Below are positions 61,605-64,000 of a DNA stretch of 64,000 nt, one piece after another. The translations under genes and the position numbers were made by a program. Where the stretch lies: assembly GCF_000312485.1 (NCBI RefSeq), contig NZ_HE997646.1, positions 263,458 through 327,457 on the forward strand, written 5' to 3'. Within the stretch, counting starts at the first letter, position 1, and each line of letters opens with the position of its first letter. The notes beneath the pieces are model-generated. The model did not search any database. It was not told the origin of the DNA and saw only the letters and a list, made by a program, of their open reading frames with translations. This DNA comes from Yersinia massiliensis CCUG 53443 (GTDB lineage Bacteria > Pseudomonadota > Gammaproteobacteria > Enterobacterales > Enterobacteriaceae).

Positions 61605-63404
61605 TTATTTACTGTCTTTTCCGACGTGCAGAATGGCCAAGAAAGCCTCTTGCGGTAATTCAACGTTACCAACCTGCTTCATACGTTTCTTACCATCTTT
61701 CTGTTTCTGCAGAAGTTTTTTCTTACGGCTAACGTCACCACCATAACACTTCGCCAGTACGTTTTTACGTAACTGCTTCACTGTTGAACGGGCAATGATG
61801 TGGTTACCGATAGCGGCCTGAATCGCAATATCAAACTGCTGACGTGGGATCAGCTCTTTCATTTTCTCGACCAGATCACGACCTCGATATTGCGCATTAT
61901 CGCGATGGGTAATCAATGCTAAAGCATCAACTCGTTCGTTGTTGATCAGTACATCAACACGGACCATGTCTGAGGTTTGGAAACGTTTGAAATTGTAATC
62001 CAGCGAAGCATAACCGCGTGAGGTTGATTTCAAGCGGTCGAAGAAATCAAGTACCACTTCAGCCATTGGAATTTCATATGTCAATGCAACTTGGTTACCG
62101 TGGTAAACCATGTTGGTCTGTGTTCCGCGCTTTTCGATACACAATGTAATGACGTTACCCAAGTATTCCTGTGGCAACAACATATGACATTCAGCGATGG
62201 GTTCGCGCAGTTCTTCAATATTATTCAGCGCAGGCAACTTGGAAGGGCTATCAACATAAACCGTTTCCTTATTGGTGGTCACGACTTCATACACTACCGT
62301 TGGCGCTGTGGTAATAAGCTCGAGATCGTACTCTCGCTCCAAACGTTCCTGAATGATCTCCATGTGCAGTAGGCCTAGGAAACCACAACGGAAACCAAAG
62401 CCCAATGCTGTGGAGCTTTCTGGTTCATAGAACAAAGAAGCATCATTTAGACTTAACTTACCCAACGCATCACGGAAGGCTTCATAGTCATCAGAGCTAA
62501 TCGGGAACAAACCGGCATAGACCTGCGGCTTCACTTTTTTAAAGCCCGGTAATGATTTCTCAGCAGGATTACGCGTTAGCGTCAAGGTATCACCGACCGG
62601 TGCACCCAAAATGTCTTTGATCGCGCAAACCAGCCAGCCTACTTCACCACAGTTCAGGACATCGCGGTCAATGCGTTTTGGGGTAAAGATACCTAGGCGC
62701 TCAGCGTTATAGCTCTGGCCGGTACTCATCACCTTAATTTTATCGCCTTTACGCAATGAACCATTCTTGATGCGGATTAATGATACAACGCCCAAATAGT
62801 TATCAAACCATGAGTCAATGATCAGCGCCTGCAATGGCCCATCAGGGTCACCTTCAGGTGCTGGGATGTCACGTACCAAACGCTCAAGGATATCAGGGAC
62901 GCCGACACCCGTTTTAGCCGAGCAACGGACGGCATCTGTCGCATCAATACCGACGATATCTTCGATTTCTTCCGCTACACGTTCAGGATCAGCGGCAGGT
63001 AAGTCGATTTTGTTCAGAACCGGAACAACTTCCAGATCCATTTCCATTGCGGTGTAACAGTTTGCCAGCGTTTGTGCTTCAACGCCCTGCCCTGCATCTA
63101 CCACCAACAAAGCCCCTTCGCAAGCCGCCAAAGAGCGGGAAACTTCATAAGAGAAGTCAACATGACCAGGGGTATCGATAAAGTTAAGCTGGTAGGTTTG
63201 GCCATCTTTAGCATGATAATCAAGAGTCACACTCTGCGCCTTGATGGTAATACCACGCTCACGCTCCAAATCCATGGAGTCCAGTACTTGAGCGGCCATT
63301 TCACGCTCAGTTAATCCACCACAAATCTGAATAATACGGTCCGACAGGGTCGATTTACCGTGGTCAATATGGGCAATAATAGAAAAGTTTCTTATGTGCT
63401 TCAT
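61605..63404 (-). CDS. lepA: Elongation factor 4 (LepA)
   Basis: A 599-residue ribosome-associated GTPase linked to translation and 30S biogenesis. G domain [24 protein letters not shown] and NKIDLP; the C-terminal LepA-specific domain ends in HVGKDSK. It is the first gene of the lepA-lepB-rnc-era-recO run. Its promoter lies in the 481-nt region to its right. Confidence 0.98.
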   Translation of the reverse strand: MKHIRNFSIIAHIDHGKSTLSDRIIQICGGLTEREMAAQVLDSMDLERERGITIKAQSVTLDYHAKDGQTYQLNFIDTPGHVDFSYEVSRSLAACEGALLVVDAGQGVEAQTLANCYTAMEMDLEVVPVLNKIDLPAADPERVAEEIEDIVGIDATDAVRCSAKTGVGVPDILERLVRDIPAPEGDPDGPLQALIIDSWFDNYLGVVSLIRIKNGSLRKGDKIKVMSTGQSYNAERLGIFTPKRIDRDVLNCGEVGWLVCAIKDILGAPVGDTLTLTRNPAEKSLPGFKKVKPQVYAGLFPISSDDYEAFRDALGKLSLNDASLFYEPESSTALGFGFRCGFLGLLHMEIIQERLEREYDLELITTAPTVVYEVVTTNKETVYVDSPSKLPALNNIEELREPIAECHMLLPQEYLGNVITLCIEKRGTQTNMVYHGNQVALTYEIPMAEVVLDFFDRLKSTSRGYASLDYNFKRFQTSDMVRVDVLINNERVDALALITHRDNAQYRGRDLVEKMKELIPRQQFDIAIQAAIGNHIIARSTVKQLRKNVLAKCYGGDVSRKKKLLQKQKDGKKRMKQVGNVELPQEAFLAILHVGKDSK

Positions 63405-63885
63405 TTATATGAATTTTCTCTAGTCGTTGTCTTTAATTAATTATTGGTGGACACAGCGATGGACTCAAACCCAAAACTACCCACATAAATATGCAGGCAT
63501 CTTACACTGTAAGTTAGCCTCGTGAAAGGCATCACCCTTAGCTTGTTAGCGGATTTACGCTGTTAAAATGTATCCATACCCTACTGTTCGCAGTAACAAT
63601 GCGACCTGAACTTGACGTCCTTTGTGTCTGACATCTGATAAAAACAGGCAATAACCATGATATTAATAGGTATATAACTTTAATTTATTAATCTCTAAAA
63701 TTGTCTTTACTGAAAATAATCAGTGCCGTAGCGGGTATCGTCCACTTGGTTAAGTAATTCCTAATTTATATCTTTTCTTCCATTAACTCACTTTAGGAAA
63801 ATACTTATTTACCTCGCGTATAAAAAATCTAGAGTATTTATCAACCCAAGTGAAATATTCTCTTGGCGGCAGAAAGGAAAATATT
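63405..63885. promoter_or_regulatory. 481-nt divergent region between lepA and the right-edge gene
   Basis: No gene is visible. It is AT-rich from about 63650. A short palindrome TACTG-TTCG-CAGTA occurs at 63582-63595. Promoters of both flanking genes must lie here; none was assigned. Confidence 0.35.
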
Positions 63886-64000
63886 ATGATTGATGAAGGA
63901 AAAATAATTAGCCGCCATGAATTTAAAAGAGATAACGCATGGTTAACTATCTCAGCAATAACACTTTTATTATTTCTTATATTTTTAATCCTTATATCAT
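63886..64000 (+). CDS. Small membrane protein, N-terminal 38 residues (cut by the window edge)
   Basis: ATG at 63886 with AAGGAAA five to six bases upstream. The protein starts MIDEGKIISRHEFKRDNAW and runs straight into a hydrophobic segment (LTISAITLLLFLIFLILI), an N-in inner-membrane anchor. The C-terminus is outside the window, so the family cannot be given. Confidence 0.6.
   Translation, partial: MIDEGKIISRHEFKRDNAWLTISAITLLLFLIFLILIS

Noticed and set aside
63582..63602. LexA-like box upstream of lepA (CTGT-N8-ACAA)
   Set aside because: One mismatch in the conserved ACAG half, no SOS link known for lepA, and such matches are common in AT-rich DNA.

Overview
The window is a chromosomal segment of an enterobacterium, almost certainly a Yersinia. 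Most genes match the E. coli K-12 block from rlmN/ndk through iscRSUA, suhB, glyA, hmp, glnB, purL, rnc and lepA in identity and order. Several features are not E. coli-like: a Yap-type autotransporter, ERIC elements of Yersinia form, a glutamine-dependent NadE beside glnB, and a GlmY small RNA gene read from a pure sigma-54 promoter. The species cannot be fixed from sequence reading alone. No tRNA, rRNA, CRISPR, insertion sequence or prophage was seen.

Layout. 1-2.4 kb: the N-terminal part of pilW (runs off the left edge), rlmN and ndk, all minus. 2.65-5.07 kb: an AT-rich accessory gene for a secreted beta/gamma-crystallin protein with a GNAT-like tail, sitting between ndk and pbpC. 5.2-12.7 kb: pbpC and the alpha-2-macroglobulin yfhM, a periplasmic defence and peptidoglycan pair. 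13.1-16.5 kb: an autotransporter adhesin in the position where E. coli has sseA. 16.6-26.1 kb: sseB, pepB, the Fe-S assembly operon iscR-iscS-iscU-iscA-hscB-hscA-fdx-iscX (minus) and trmJ. The isc operon has two IscR boxes at its promoter and unusually long internal spacers holding an ERIC element and tandem repeats. 26.4-33.1 kb: suhB, a ZevAB-like metal transport pair, csiE, hcaT and glyA.

33.1-40.3 kb: hmp with an NsrR box, then a six-gene plus-strand cluster yhfZ-yhfY-yhfX-php-yhfU-yhfT lying between hmp and glnB, at a different locus from E. coli and without yhfW and yhfS. 40.4-47.3 kb: glnB-nadE, then glrK-qseG-glrR and the upstream glmY region with one sigma-54 promoter, three GlrR boxes and an IHF box. 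QseG carries a 15-unit proline-rich pentapeptide repeat. 47.5-63.4 kb: an orphan small secreted protein, purL with a PurR box, mltF, tadA, pgpC, yfhH, yfhL, and the lepA-lepB-rnc-era-recO-pdxJ-acpS series. At the right edge begins a short membrane protein gene cut by the window.

The most interesting accessory content is the crystallin/GNAT-like secreted protein, the autotransporter with an alpha-helical N-terminal segment, the relocated and reduced yhf cluster, the extra structured RNA downstream of GlmY, and the repeat-expanded QseG.
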